From positions 1,178,001 through 1,242,000 of the forward strand of contig NZ_WINI01000001.1 of assembly GCF_009497155.1 (NCBI RefSeq): DNA of 64,000 nucleotides, read 5' to 3'. Under the pieces are notes generated by a model that saw nothing but the letters and a program-made list of their open reading frames with translations, searched no databases and was not told the DNA's origin. Source of the DNA: Glaciimonas soli. Its GTDB lineage: Bacteria > Pseudomonadota > Gammaproteobacteria > Burkholderiales > Burkholderiaceae_D. A program made the position numbers and the translations under genes. Shown here piece by piece: positions 1 to 7,792 of this stretch; position 1 is the stretch's first letter, and every line of letters begins with the position of its first letter.

Positions 1-680
1 CTTTAGGGCGTTATGCAGCGAACACTTTGCATGCCAAAAATGTTGCTGTCATTGATGATCGCACTGCCTACGGCCAAGGTTTGGCCGACGAATTCACTAA
101 AAGCGCGAAAGCTGCCGGTATCAATATTGTCACAGCACAGTACACCAGCGACAAAGCGACCGATTTCAACGCCATTTTGACAACGGTGAAAAGCAAGAAA
201 CCTGACCTGATATTTTTTGGTGGCATCGATGCCAGCGCGGGTCCCATGCTGCATCAAATGAAATTACTCGGCATCAAAACGAAATTGATGGGCGGTGATG
301 CTATCTGTACCAACCAACTGCCACAGCTGGCGAGTGACGGTTTGATCGATAACATGGTGGTGTGTGCCGAGGCCGGCGGTGTAGAAAAATCTGCGGAGAA
401 AAAATTAGGTGCCTTTGAAGCTGCTTATAAAACCCGTTACAACAGTGAGATCAAACAATATGCGCCGTACACCTACGACGCAGTAATGACGATCGCCGAT
501 GCGATGCAAAAAGCGAATTCGGCCGATCCAAAAAAATATCTACCGGTATTGGCAAAAATTACGCATCATGGCATCACTGGCGACATCGCATTTGATGCCC
601 ACGGTGATATTAAAAACGGCGCTATCACTATTTACACCTTTAGAAGTGGTCAACGTGTGGTGCTGAATGTGACCAAATAA
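1..680 (+). CDS. Branched-chain amino acid ABC transporter substrate-binding protein (LivJ/LivK type), 5'-truncated by window edge
   Basis: Periplasmic type-1 binding protein of the Leu/Ile/Val-binding family, which hands amino acids to an ABC permease. The frame is open from base 3, so only the C-terminal ~226 residues are present and the true start lies upstream. An internal Met (base 27) is not the start: the residues before it (LGRYAANTLHAKN) match the same segment (LGSYAVKTLHAKN) of the next gene. The two proteins align without gaps over nearly all of the visible part and end in the same way, so they are tandem paralogs. No permease or ATPase gene is visible nearby. The family call is strong; the actual ligand is not known. 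Confidence 0.9.
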   Translation, partial: LGRYAANTLHAKNVAVIDDRTAYGQGLADEFTKSAKAAGINIVTAQYTSDKATDFNAILTTVKSKKPDLIFFGGIDASAGPMLHQMKLLGIKTKLMGGDAICTNQLPQLASDGLIDNMVVCAEAGGVEKSAEKKLGAFEAAYKTRYNSEIKQYAPYTYDAVMTIADAMQKANSADPKKYLPVLAKITHHGITGDIAFDAHGDIKNGAITIYTFRSGQRVVLNVTK

Positions 681-802
681 CATGCTATACAACAACGTGG
701 AACGCCCGTCCATTGTCTACTACAATGTTGGGCACACGTTTTAACGTTTCTCTTGTAATTAAGTAACATATATTCGTAACAAAATTCCTTAGGAGGAAAT
801 TT

Positions 803-1951
803 ATGAAAAGTAAATTCAATACCATGTCACTCGCCATCGCAGCGACGTTGGCATTTTCTGGCGCTGCTTTTGCACAAGAACAAACCGTCACTATTGCCAC
901 CGTTGGTCCATTGACTGGCGGAATCGCGCATATTGGTAAAGACACGGAAAATGGCGTCAGGATGGCGATTGAAGAATTGAATGCCGAAGGTACGACCATC
1001 GGCGGTAAAAAAATTACATTCGTCATGCAGTCAGAAGATGACGCTGGCGATCCAAAACAAGCGACTACCGTTGCGCAAAAGCTCGTTGATAAAAAAGTCA
1101 GCGGTGTCGTTGGTCACCTGCAATCGGGTACAACAATTCCTGCTTCCAAAATTTATTACGATGCCGGCATTCCCCAAATTTCACCTGGCGCGACTAATCC
1201 GAAATACACCCAACAAGGCTTTAACACTGCCTTCCGTGTAGTGGCCAATGACGGTCAATTGGGTGGCACGTTGGGTAGCTATGCGGTGAAAACACTGCAC
1301 GCAAAAAATATTGCTGTGATTGATGACCGTACCGCTTACGGCCAAGGTTTGGCGGAAGAATTCACAAAAGGTGCAAAAAAGGCCGGCGCCAACATCGTTT
1401 CAACCCAGTACACCAATGACAAGGCAACTGACTTCAATGCCATCCTGACGCAAATTAAAGCCAAGAAACCTGATGTGATTTTCTTCGGTGGTTTGGATGC
1501 CGGCGCTGGCCCTATGCTGCGCCAAATGAAACAACTGGGTATCAAGGCTAAATTGATGGGCGGCGATGCAATTTGCACTACTGAGCTACCTAAATTGTCA
1601 GGCGATGGCCTGATCGACGACCAGGTCGTGTGCGCTGTAGCCGGTGGCGTAGCACCGTCCGGTAAAAAAGCGATGGACGATTTCAATACGGCGTTCAAGA
1701 AGCGCTACGGCCATGACGTAGTCATTTACGCACCATATAGTTACGATGCAACGATGACATTGGCAGATGCAATGAAACAGGCCAAATCCACTGATCCAAA
1801 AGTGTATTTGCCGTTCCTCGCGAAAATCAATCACAAAGGCGTGACTGGCACGGTCTCATTCGATGCCAAAGGCGATATGAAAAATGCTGCGCTGACTTTG
1901 TATACTTTCAAAGCTGGTACACGCACTCAGATCGAAGTGGTCACCAAGTAA
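803..1951 (+). CDS. Branched-chain amino acid ABC transporter substrate-binding protein (LivJ/LivK type)
   Basis: Complete 382-residue periplasmic binding protein. Residues 1-24 form a clear Sec signal peptide (basic MKSK start, hydrophobic core, cleavage after AFA). The mature part opens with the family strand TVTIATVGPLTGGIAHIGKD and carries the type-1 two-lobe fold to the C-terminus. A strong Shine-Dalgarno AGGAGG (791-796) sits 6 nt before ATG, which fixes the start. It follows its truncated paralog after 122 nt and ends in a Rho-independent terminator, so the pair may be one transcript or this gene may have its own promoter in the A/T-rich gap. The binding specificity (Leu, Ile, Val or another ligand) cannot be read from the sequence. 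Confidence 0.93.
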   Translation: MKSKFNTMSLAIAATLAFSGAAFAQEQTVTIATVGPLTGGIAHIGKDTENGVRMAIEELNAEGTTIGGKKITFVMQSEDDAGDPKQATTVAQKLVDKKVSGVVGHLQSGTTIPASKIYYDAGIPQISPGATNPKYTQQGFNTAFRVVANDGQLGGTLGSYAVKTLHAKNIAVIDDRTAYGQGLAEEFTKGAKKAGANIVSTQYTNDKATDFNAILTQIKAKKPDVIFFGGLDAGAGPMLRQMKQLGIKAKLMGGDAICTTELPKLSGDGLIDDQVVCAVAGGVAPSGKKAMDDFNTAFKKRYGHDVVIYAPYSYDATMTLADAMKQAKSTDPKVYLPFLAKINHKGVTGTVSFDAKGDMKNAALTLYTFKAGTRTQIEVVTK

Positions 1952-1970
1952 GAATACTGCACAACACGTA

Positions 1971-2002
1971 AAAAAAGCGCCCTTGGTGTGGGGCGCTTTT
2001 TT
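1971..2002 (+). terminator. Rho-independent terminator between the binding protein and the convergent cytochrome c gene
   Basis: AAAAAAGCGCCC and GGGCGCTTTTTT form a 12-bp perfect stem around a loop of 8 nt, followed by a T-run. The A-run on the left arm gives a T-run on the other strand too, so it can stop both convergent genes. Confidence 0.92.
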
Positions 2003-2037
2003 TATTCTTACAAGATCTGTTTTGAGAATACTTACGA

Positions 2038-2370
2038 TTACTTCTGCGACAGAATCCACTTAACCAAAATGTGCGCTTCTGCCGGTGTCACTTGGGCGTT
2101 GGCAGGCATAGGGATGGCGCCCCATGTTCCGGTGCTACCCTTCAGCACTTTGTCTACCAACATATCTTCCGCACCCTTTTGACCTGCAAATTTTTTGGCG
2201 ACATCGATATACGCAGGGCCAACAATCTTAGTCTTCACGGAGTGGCAAGCCAGACAATTTTTGGCTTTAGCCAAATCAAGACCGGCATCTGCGTAACTCA
2301 GTGTCGAGACTGATGCCATAACACCGAAAGTCGCACAGACTAACAAACTACGTGTTGCAAATTTCATCAT
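2038..2370 (-). CDS. Class I c-type cytochrome (cytochrome c551/c552-like), periplasmic
   Basis: Small electron carrier of 110 residues. Residues 1-27 are a Sec signal peptide ending SYA. The haem-binding CLACH motif is at residues 39-43, and a Met in IPMP (residue 88) is the likely distal axial ligand, as in single-haem cytochromes c551/c552. The minus-strand Shine-Dalgarno AAGGA lies 6 nt before the first of two adjacent ATG codons; either could be used. It is a lone gene, convergent with the binding protein, so its redox partners are not shown by context. Family assignment is firm; the respiratory pathway is inferred only in general terms. Confidence 0.9.
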   Translation of the reverse strand: MMKFATRSLLVCATFGVMASVSTLSYADAGLDLAKAKNCLACHSVKTKIVGPAYIDVAKKFAGQKGAEDMLVDKVLKGSTGTWGAIPMPANAQVTPAEAHILVKWILSQK

Positions 2371-2559
2371 TCTTCATCCTTTCGTTAAAACTGCTTGCAT
2401 TGTACTTAACGGTCGCCAATGTCTCATATTCACCCAACATCAGTAGTCATCAAGAATCGCACATATAAGTACATATATCAATCGGACCTTGCGGATTATT
2501 GACCATTGCCATAAATCAACATATGCTACGAATCAGTGAAATTTAGTCAAGGAAACGTA

Positions 2560-2799
2560 ATGCCGCTCATCATCATCATTGTATTGTTAGTTGTCATGAA
2601 ACTAACCGAATTTGGACCATTAGGCACTATTTCCTGGTGGTGGATCTCCGGCTTGATGGCGGTTGCTTTCATTTGGTTTGAATTTATAGAACGCTTGCTA
2701 GGCCTGGATAAAAAGCGAGCGCATGAAGCCATGGAAAAGTCTCGCTTAGACCGGGTTAAAAAAACTTTCGAAGGGCCTGGACGCTCAAGACGAAAATAA
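2560..2799 (+). CDS. Small Trp-rich membrane protein (TIGR04438-like)
   Basis: 79-residue protein starting MPLIIIIVLLVV. Two hydrophobic helices (residues ~2-14 and ~20-40, the latter with a run of three Trp) are followed by a charged tail rich in Lys and Arg ending GPGRSRRK. This matches the small Trp-rich family common in Burkholderiales, which has no known function. The start is set at the ATG with AAGGAA 5-6 nt upstream; an in-frame GTG 24 nt earlier has no ribosome-binding site. The gene stands alone before the LysR gene. Confidence 0.75.
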   Translation: MPLIIIIVLLVVMKLTEFGPLGTISWWWISGLMAVAFIWFEFIERLLGLDKKRAHEAMEKSRLDRVKKTFEGPGRSRRK

Positions 2800-2830
2800 G
2801 GTTCACGTTGATTGTGCGTCAACCTTATTT
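2794..2830 (+). terminator. Hairpin overlapping the stop codon of the Trp-rich protein gene
   Basis: AAATAAGGTT (2794-2803) and AACCTTATTT (2821-2830) are a perfect 10-bp inverted repeat. The left arm contains the TAA stop codon. There is only a short T-run, so termination is likely but weaker than at the classical sites in this window. Confidence 0.5.
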
Positions 2831-2867
2831 AAGCATATGATTTAGCCATAATTAATATGGATATCAT

Positions 2868-3782
2868 ATGAATATAGAATTACGCCAGCTACGCTACTTC
2901 GTTGCAGTTGCTGAAGAAATGCATTTTGGTCGCGCTGCATTACGCTTGCACATGACCCAACCGCCGTTATCGCAAACCATACAAGCGCTTGAGGCCCTGC
3001 TGGGCACTCCACTATTTATCCGCACCAATCGCAGCGTGGCGTTGGCTCCTGCTGGACTGGCGCTACTGCCTGAGGCACGCCGTATGCTGCAACAGGCTGA
3101 AATGCTTCCCGATTTGGTGCAGCGCGCCGCTTCCGGAAAATCTGGCTTGTTGACGCTGGCATTTGTATCGACCGCCGACTACAGCATTCTGCCGTCTCTG
3201 TTGCGCGAGTTTCGTACCGCCTATCCACAGGTACAAATAGAACTTAAAGAAGCCACCAGCGATGTTCAGTTAGAGCAATTGATGCAGGATCAAATTGATG
3301 CCGGATTACTGATTCCTCCGCTCTCAGACAAAGCCAGACTCATATTAAATTATCAAGCCATATTATCGGAGCCTTTAGTCTTGGCTGTGCCTGCCGACCA
3401 TGTTTTAGGCGATCCCGACGATGCAAAAAATAAAATAAGTTTGAACTCCTTGAGCGATTTACCACTCATCATCTTTCCGCGTCGTATTTCACCTGGTTTA
3501 CACGATACGATACTGTCTTGTTTCCGTAATGCCGGTGTGACGCCGCATGTCGGGCAAGAGGCAATCCAGATGCAAACCATCGTAGGCCTGGTGTCCGCTG
3601 GTATGGGATGCGCGCTTGTGCCACAATCGGTGTCGAATTTAAAACGCCCCGGTGTCACCTATCGGGAATTGAAAGAAACCACGCCATCGGTCGAAACCGG
3701 TTTGGCCTGGCGTAAAGACAATGCGTCGCCAGTGTTGCAAGCATTTTTAGAACTAGTGCAATTGAGAAAGAACCTATGCTGA
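2868..3782 (+). CDS. LysR-family transcriptional regulator
   Basis: 304 residues with the standard LysR plan: winged helix-turn-helix at residues 1-60 ([20 protein letters not shown], then [20 protein letters not shown]) and a type-2 periplasmic-binding-protein-like effector domain from ~residue 90. It resembles the CatR/BenM branch that often controls aromatic or organic-acid catabolism, but no such target is adjacent. Its last codons overlap the start of lgt by 7 bases (ATGCTGA arrangement), so the two are co-transcribed or at least coupled, although lgt is a housekeeping gene. The ribosome-binding site is weak. The target genes and effector are unknown. Confidence 0.9.
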   Translation: MNIELRQLRYFVAVAEEMHFGRAALRLHMTQPPLSQTIQALEALLGTPLFIRTNRSVALAPAGLALLPEARRMLQQAEMLPDLVQRAASGKSGLLTLAFVSTADYSILPSLLREFRTAYPQVQIELKEATSDVQLEQLMQDQIDAGLLIPPLSDKARLILNYQAILSEPLVLAVPADHVLGDPDDAKNKISLNSLSDLPLIIFPRRISPGLHDTILSCFRNAGVTPHVGQEAIQMQTIVGLVSAGMGCALVPQSVSNLKRPGVTYRELKETTPSVETGLAWRKDNASPVLQAFLELVQLRKNLC

Positions 3783-4594
3783 TTCACCCCATGCCTGACC
3801 CTATCGCCCTATCCATAGGCCCACTCCACGTCCGTTGGTATGGTCTGATGTATTTACTGGCGTTCATCCAATTCATTTACGTTGGACGCATCCGCATCAA
3901 GCAACCGCATATTGCCGCTCAAGGCTGGAAAAAAGAAGATCTTGATGACATGCTGTTTTATGGCGTATTAGGTGTCGTCATTGGCGGGCGCTTAGGGCAA
4001 GTATTTTTTTACGACCCCGTCTATTACTTTACCAATCCATCCCAAATCATCGCCGTGTGGAATGGCGGCATGTCATTTCATGGTGGCTTCCTCGGCGTGA
4101 TGCTTGCAATGTGGTGGTGGGGTCGCAAACACGGTCGCAAGCTAATGGACATTATGGATATGATCGCACCGATGGTCCCGCTTGGGTATGCTGCTGGCCG
4201 TTTGGGTAACTTCATCAATGCCGAATTACCTGGTCGTGTTGCCGACCCTTCGTTGCCGTGGGCGATGATCTGGCCGAATGTTGATAACTTACCGCGCCAT
4301 CCATCGCCGATTTATCAAATGCTGGTCGATGGCATTTTAGTGTTTATCATTCTCTGGATTTTCTCTCGCAAACCGCGCCCACGCATGGCAGTGGCTGGCT
4401 TGTTTTCGCTGCTGTATGGTTGCGCCCGTTTCTTCACAGAGTACTTCCGCGTTCCCGATTACAACGTCACCTTTGCAGGCATCACGATTTCAGCCGGGCA
4501 GATGTTATCGATACCGATGATTATTCTGGGAATTATTTTGCTGGTGATTGCTTATCGAACGCCGCAATCTGAGCAGACTGTCAAAAGGACGTAG
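3776..4594 (+). CDS. lgt: Phosphatidylglycerol--prolipoprotein diacylglyceryl transferase
   Basis: Inner-membrane enzyme that moves the diacylglyceryl group of phosphatidylglycerol to the lipobox Cys of prolipoproteins, the first step of lipoprotein maturation. 272 residues, the usual size. The opening [20 protein letters not shown] and WYGLMYL are typical of betaproteobacterial Lgt; HGGFLG (His102) and the signature [14 protein letters not shown] (residues 141-154, with the essential Arg) are intact. Several hydrophobic helices span the chain. It overlaps the LysR gene by 7 bases and faces the EVE-domain gene. One client lipoprotein with an LSGC lipobox is encoded later in this window (50162). 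Confidence 0.98.
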   Translation: MLIHPMPDPIALSIGPLHVRWYGLMYLLAFIQFIYVGRIRIKQPHIAAQGWKKEDLDDMLFYGVLGVVIGGRLGQVFFYDPVYYFTNPSQIIAVWNGGMSFHGGFLGVMLAMWWWGRKHGRKLMDIMDMIAPMVPLGYAAGRLGNFINAELPGRVADPSLPWAMIWPNVDNLPRHPSPIYQMLVDGILVFIILWIFSRKPRPRMAVAGLFSLLYGCARFFTEYFRVPDYNVTFAGITISAGQMLSIPMIILGIILLVIAYRTPQSEQTVKRT

Positions 4595-4608
4595 TACGTC
4601 ATCATGAA

Positions 4609-4639
4609 ATCGGCAGCTACAAAAATTGTGGCTGCCGAT
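4609..4639. terminator. Long hairpin between convergent lgt and EVE-domain genes
   Basis: A 14-bp stem (ATCGGCAGCTACAA against TTGTGGCTGCCGAT, one G-T pair) with an AAA loop lies between the two stop codons. It has no long T-run, so it may end transcription weakly or protect 3' ends. Confidence 0.6.
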
Positions 4640-4644
4640 GTTGA

Positions 4645-5103
4645 TCACTTCAACAAACCCATCAAACATTTCCATTCGACTGCGCTGACCGGCGTAATCG
4701 ACAAGCGATTCCCTTTTTGCAAAATGCGCATCTCTGCCAATGCCGGCAAACTGCGTATTTCCGCCAGACTCAGCAAGCGCGTCTTTTTAAGTGCGCGCAC
4801 GTCAACCATCACCCAACGCGGCGTCTCTTGGGTTGCTTTGGGATCAAAATATTTGCTGTTTGGGTCAAACTGCGTATCGTCTGGATATGCAGTGCTGGCG
4901 ACTTCTGCGATACCGGCAATCCCCGGTTCGGCGCAACTGGAGTGATAAAACAGTACGCCATCACCGACTCGCATTACATCACGCATGAAATTACGCGCCT
5001 GGTAATTACGGACACCGTACCAGGCGATGGTTTGCTTAGGCAACGCCAACACATCATCGATGCTGGCATCTGCGGGTTCGGATTTCATGAGCCAATATTG
5101 CAT
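4645..5103 (-). CDS. EVE domain-containing protein (PUA-like fold)
   Basis: 152 residues that are nearly all one EVE domain: MQYWLMKSEPAD at the start, IAWYGVRNYQARNFMRD, then VGDGVLFYHSSC and the PGIAGIAEV strand. The EVE fold is related to PUA and YTH domains and binds modified nucleobases in RNA or DNA; the bacterial single-domain form has no settled substrate. In Burkholderiales this gene commonly lies near zapA and 6S RNA, as here. It is convergent with lgt, and its upstream region (5104-5241) is A/T-rich and probably holds divergent promoters for it and for the DUF6356 gene. Confidence 0.9.
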   Translation of the reverse strand: MQYWLMKSEPADASIDDVLALPKQTIAWYGVRNYQARNFMRDVMRVGDGVLFYHSSCAEPGIAGIAEVASTAYPDDTQFDPNSKYFDPKATQETPRWVMVDVRALKKTRLLSLAEIRSLPALAEMRILQKGNRLSITPVSAVEWKCLMGLLK

Positions 5104-5241
5104 GTTAATCCTATCGCAAAATGAAAATTAGATTAGTTTTTACAGGCAGCTTCGATTACATAGAAAAAATTTCTAAAAAGTAACATTTTTTGACTGAATT
5201 ATAGAAATCTATTCTACATAACTAGTTTTACGATCTGTTTT

Positions 5242-5493
5242 ATGAAAACACTATTACGTCCATTTACACAGCACCCGGCGTCAGTTGATGAGACCTATCT
5301 GCAGCATATGGCGACATCACTGTCATTCGCGTTGCCATTGCTAATCGCAGCATTGGCATGCTTAATTCATGCCGTATTTCCTTTTCTGTGCACATCCACA
5401 GGCAGCAAAACTATCACCCGATTATATGACCGGATGGTGACAAATCGGTGTAAAACAAAACACCAGAATCTAACGCAAAAGAAAAACTCTTGA
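5242..5493 (+). CDS. DUF6356 family small membrane protein
   Basis: 83 residues. The N-terminal half reads TQHPASVDETYLQHMATSLSF, then a hydrophobic helix (ALPLLIAALACLIHAVFPF, residues ~30-50) and a short polar tail with TGSKTITRLYDRM. This is the conserved pattern of DUF6356, often described as a capsule-associated or membrane protein of unknown role. The C-terminal tail is lysine-rich. No strong ribosome-binding site is visible; the ATG at 5242 is the only sensible start because the conserved HPASV block begins 10 residues later. It is convergent with 6S RNA. Confidence 0.75.
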   Translation: MKTLLRPFTQHPASVDETYLQHMATSLSFALPLLIAALACLIHAVFPFLCTSTGSKTITRLYDRMVTNRCKTKHQNLTQKKNS

Positions 5494-5509
5494 AATACCT
5501 TACGAGCAT

Positions 5510-5543
5510 AAAAAAGCGGCTGCATCTTTGAAAATGCAACCGC
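5510..5543 (-). terminator. Rho-independent terminator downstream of 6S RNA
   Basis: On the minus strand GCGGTTGCAT and ATGCAGCCGC pair (one G-T) around a short loop and are followed by TTTTTTA. It lies just past the 3' end of 6S RNA and ends its precursor. Confidence 0.85.
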
Positions 5544-5551
5544 GTCAGTAT

Positions 5552-5728
5552 TAAGTCCCGCCTATGCCGCTTTGCCGGCATCCTGAACCAAGGAGGTTCA
5601 AGTTGGCTACAGTTAGTTCAATTTCGGGTTCATCGGACTAGCGACGATCACGCCCATCAAACGATGTTCCGTAACCGCTGCGTAAAAATGGTTCAAGGAA
5701 TTTTAGCAATGGCGAACAAGGCAGGAGC
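5552..5728 (-). ncRNA. ssrS: 6S RNA
   Basis: 6S RNA binds sigma70 RNA polymerase as a promoter mimic and lowers transcription in stationary phase. Position and sequence agree: it is directly downstream of zapA, as in many proteobacteria. The minus strand contains the typical 3' half GAACCTCCTTGGTTC, then GGATGCCGGC, AAAGCGGCAT and AGGCGGGA. The 5' end TCCTGCC (5726-5720) pairs with GGCGGGA (5562-5556), closing the terminal stem, and TTGTTCGCC near the 5' end resembles the E. coli 5' region. Length is ~177 nt, the normal size. Ends are inferred from the closing stem and the promoter, so each may be off by a few bases. Confidence 0.88.
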
Positions 5729-5732
5729 GCCA

Positions 5733-5760
5733 AGTTTACTCCAACCACTTCTCATGTCAA
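5733..5760 (-). promoter_or_regulatory. Sigma70 promoter of 6S RNA
   Basis: Minus strand: TTGACA (5760-5755), 16-bp spacer, TAAACT (5738-5733). The predicted start, ~7 nt further, falls at the base of the 6S terminal stem, which supports both calls. Confidence 0.75.
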
Positions 5761-5807
5761 ACACTTTGACGAATAAAAATGTAATCGAAGTACAGTACTA
5801 TCAATTA

Positions 5808-6119
5808 TTAAAACAATGCCTCTTGCGGCCCCAATGCCTTGTCCAGCGCTTCATGCATAGTTGTAATTTCTTGTTTCACTTCTGCCATTGTCAAACCAGA
5901 CATTGGACCGTCAGGTGCCCTTGCAGACAGCATTTCTGCCGCCATTCCCAGAGCTGCCATGACAGCAATACGATCGTTGCCCCGCACTTTTCCACCGTCG
6001 CGTATGCTGCACATTTTGCCGTCCAGATAAGCGACCGCCTGCCGTAAAGCAGTTTCTTCGCCCTCTTTACACGCCAAGGTATAAGCCTGCCCCATGATAT
6101 TGACGCTTATCTGTGTCAT
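5808..6119 (-). CDS. zapA: Cell division protein ZapA
   Basis: Cytosolic FtsZ-ring stabiliser, 103 residues. The N-terminal MTQISVNIMGQAYTLAC strand and the helix containing AVAYLDGKMCSIRDGGKVRG match the ZapA globular head, with the C-terminal part forming the dimerising helix. The start ATG overlaps the stop of the upstream gene by 4 bases (6116-6119), so the two are translationally coupled. The 6S RNA gene lies downstream, separated by its own promoter. Confidence 0.95.
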   Translation of the reverse strand: MTQISVNIMGQAYTLACKEGEETALRQAVAYLDGKMCSIRDGGKVRGNDRIAVMAALGMAAEMLSARAPDGPMSGLTMAEVKQEITTMHEALDKALGPQEALF

Positions 6120-6382
6120 ATGATTTCCTCATCATGTGCATCGTCATGCTCACTGCCATGATTCTGCACCAGATCATGATCATCCTGTGGCGGTGCCGGG
6201 ATTTTATTGAGTAATGTTGAAACGCGCTGATGCGCCGTATTAATACGACGCGTCAAGTCCGTATTTTGAAGAGTAAGCGCGGCGACATTCTTGCGCAGTT
6301 CCTTATTTTCTAATCGTAAGGATTGCGTCAATTCTGCCAGCAGGCGAATTTTTTCGGATAATTGGTGGAATTCTGAAATCAT
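6116..6382 (-). CDS. ZapB-like coiled-coil protein (TIGR02449 type)
   Basis: 88-residue protein, almost all coiled coil from residue 3 to ~60 with leucines at heptad spacing (LSEKIRLLAELTQSL, NKELRKNVAALTLQN). Such short coiled-coil proteins precede zapA in beta- and gammaproteobacteria and act with it at the division ring. The C-terminal ~25 residues are unusual: rich in His, Asp and Glu (DDHDLVQNHGSEHDDAHDEE), a possible metal-binding or solubility tail. It is the first gene of the zapBA pair; its promoter must lie in the gap to 6528. Exact orthology to E. coli ZapB is not shown. Confidence 0.8.
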   Translation of the reverse strand: MISEFHQLSEKIRLLAELTQSLRLENKELRKNVAALTLQNTDLTRRINTAHQRVSTLLNKIPAPPQDDHDLVQNHGSEHDDAHDEEII

Positions 6383-6527
6383 CCCATCACTATAGTGGTG
6401 CAGATGATTTCACGTCAATAGATACTATAAATAGTTTTATGCAATGCAGCATATAAGACTATAAGCAACTGAGGTTTCGGTTAATTTATTGCGGTTTTAA
6501 CACTGATAAGCAAATCAGATTACTGTC

Positions 6528-6633
6528 TAAGTAAGGCTGCATAAGTATTTAGACTAGGCGCTTCGGCGCAGACAGTACGACTGTATGGCAAGGCGGAGGC
6601 AACAATGTATAAATACTTATGCGACCTTACTTA
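6528..6633. repeat. Dispersed ~106-bp palindromic intergenic element, copy A
   Basis: The two 24-bp ends are inverted copies with only two mismatches (TAAGTAAGG..GCATAAGTATTTA on the left, its complement on the right). The centre reads AGACTAGGCGCTTCGGCGC, AGTACGACTGTATGGCAAGG and CAACAATGTATAAA and recurs at 33611-33713 and, more diverged, at ~32535-32626. It can fold into one long hairpin and lies between zapB and fdsD, where it may also act as a transcript end. No open frame or transposase. Confidence 0.85.
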
Positions 6634-6642
6634 ATTAACGCA

Positions 6643-6867
6643 TTAACGGATCACATCGGCATGCAGGCGAATACCCTCTCTGGCAGTTTCATTCAAATCA
6701 GTGCCGCCTTCTTTTTCCACATATTCCAGCAATTCACGCCGCATCCGTGGCTCCCAGGAGCGCTTGATATGCAAAGCAAAATCATTCAACGCTTGCCTTC
6801 TGTCTGGCATGGTTTCAAAAAAAACTGCGATTTGATTTGCCATGGTGATTAAGTGACGTTGATTCAT
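6643..6867 (-). CDS. fdsD: NAD-dependent formate dehydrogenase, delta subunit
   Basis: 74-residue small subunit of the soluble NAD+-linked formate dehydrogenase; it is needed for assembly or activity of the complex and may help insert the molybdenum cofactor. MNQRHLITMANQIAVFFE followed by MPDRRQALNDFALHIKR and SWEPRMRRELLEY is the standard FdsD pattern. A longer frame from a TTG at 6930 would add 21 unlike residues and lacks a ribosome-binding site, so the ATG at 6867 is preferred, though its own Shine-Dalgarno is poor and it may be coupled to fdhD. It is the last gene of the fdsGBACD operon. Confidence 0.9.
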   Translation of the reverse strand: MNQRHLITMANQIAVFFETMPDRRQALNDFALHIKRSWEPRMRRELLEYVEKEGGTDLNETAREGIRLHADVIR

Positions 6868-6931
6868 GATGATAATAATTTTCGGTTTAGTAGGAGTAAC
6901 GCGATTGGGACAGTTTTGCCGGCTATCCAAT

Positions 6932-7774
6932 TTAGCTGATTATGCGCCGCTCATGCGTATACACCACATGCGACCTTGAGTGCGTACGAACAAATCCCAA
7001 CAAAGTAACGTCAGCCTGCTGCGCCAATCTGATCGCCAGGGCCGTCGGCGCAGAAATAGCAGCAATAAAACCTATCCCCATGCTGGCTGCTTTTTGTACC
7101 ATTTCATAGCTGGCGCGGCTAGTGATGATGACCGCGCCGCAACTTAAATCTTCCTTGCCTTCATTCCTCGCGGCCAAAGCGCCGATCAATTTATCCAACG
7201 CATTGTGCCGTCCCACATCTTCCCGCACCAGCAAAATCTCGCCATTTTTATTCAGCCATGCAGCCGCATGCGTAGCGCCAGTTTGTTGCTGCAATTGCTG
7301 TTGTTGCTGCATGCTGGCAATCGCTGCGTACACGGTCGCGACACTAAACTTCGCACTGGAATTGACCGGCAACGGCTTACGTATAGCTTGCGCCAATGTT
7401 TCAGCCCCGCATAAACCGCATCCGGTACGACCTGTCAGATTTCGACGCTTTTCTTTCAATGCAATAAAGCGCTCTGTTGCAATCTGCATCTGCACTTGTA
7501 TGCCGTCAGGCACAGCGACGACCTCACAATCGAACAATTCACTCGGATCAGTCAAGATGCCTTCAGTTAGCGAAAAACCTAACGCAAAATCTTCCAGATC
7601 AGCTGGTGAAGCCATCATCACAGCATGGGAAATGCCGTTGTATTCCAAGGCTATTGCGACTTCCTCCGCCACGACATCTTGTTCTTTGATTGAGACGCTT
7701 TCACGCCATTTCTCTACAGTGACTGTCGCCACAGTAGAAAAATCAACATCATCCGTATCCATAGACGCACTCAT
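6932..7774 (-). CDS. fdhD: Formate dehydrogenase accessory sulfurtransferase FdhD (FdsC)
   Basis: Takes sulfur from the IscS cysteine desulfurase and delivers it to the bis-MGD molybdenum cofactor, which activates formate dehydrogenase. 280 residues. The two catalytic cysteines lie in GRTGCGLCGAE (Cys119 and Cys122); the C-terminal part has the REDVGRHNALDKLIG and RASYEMVQKAASMG motifs of the family. It sits between fdsA (18-nt gap) and fdsD, the place occupied by fdsC in fdsGBACD operons. A Gln-rich stretch (MQQQQQLQQQ) near residues 150-160 is a local oddity. Confidence 0.96.
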   Translation of the reverse strand: MSASMDTDDVDFSTVATVTVEKWRESVSIKEQDVVAEEVAIALEYNGISHAVMMASPADLEDFALGFSLTEGILTDPSELFDCEVVAVPDGIQVQMQIATERFIALKEKRRNLTGRTGCGLCGAETLAQAIRKPLPVNSSAKFSVATVYAAIASMQQQQQLQQQTGATHAAAWLNKNGEILLVREDVGRHNALDKLIGALAARNEGKEDLSCGAVIITSRASYEMVQKAASMGIGFIAAISAPTALAIRLAQQADVTLLGFVRTHSRSHVVYTHERRIIS

Positions 7775-7792
7775 CGCAACCTCACTCAGTTC

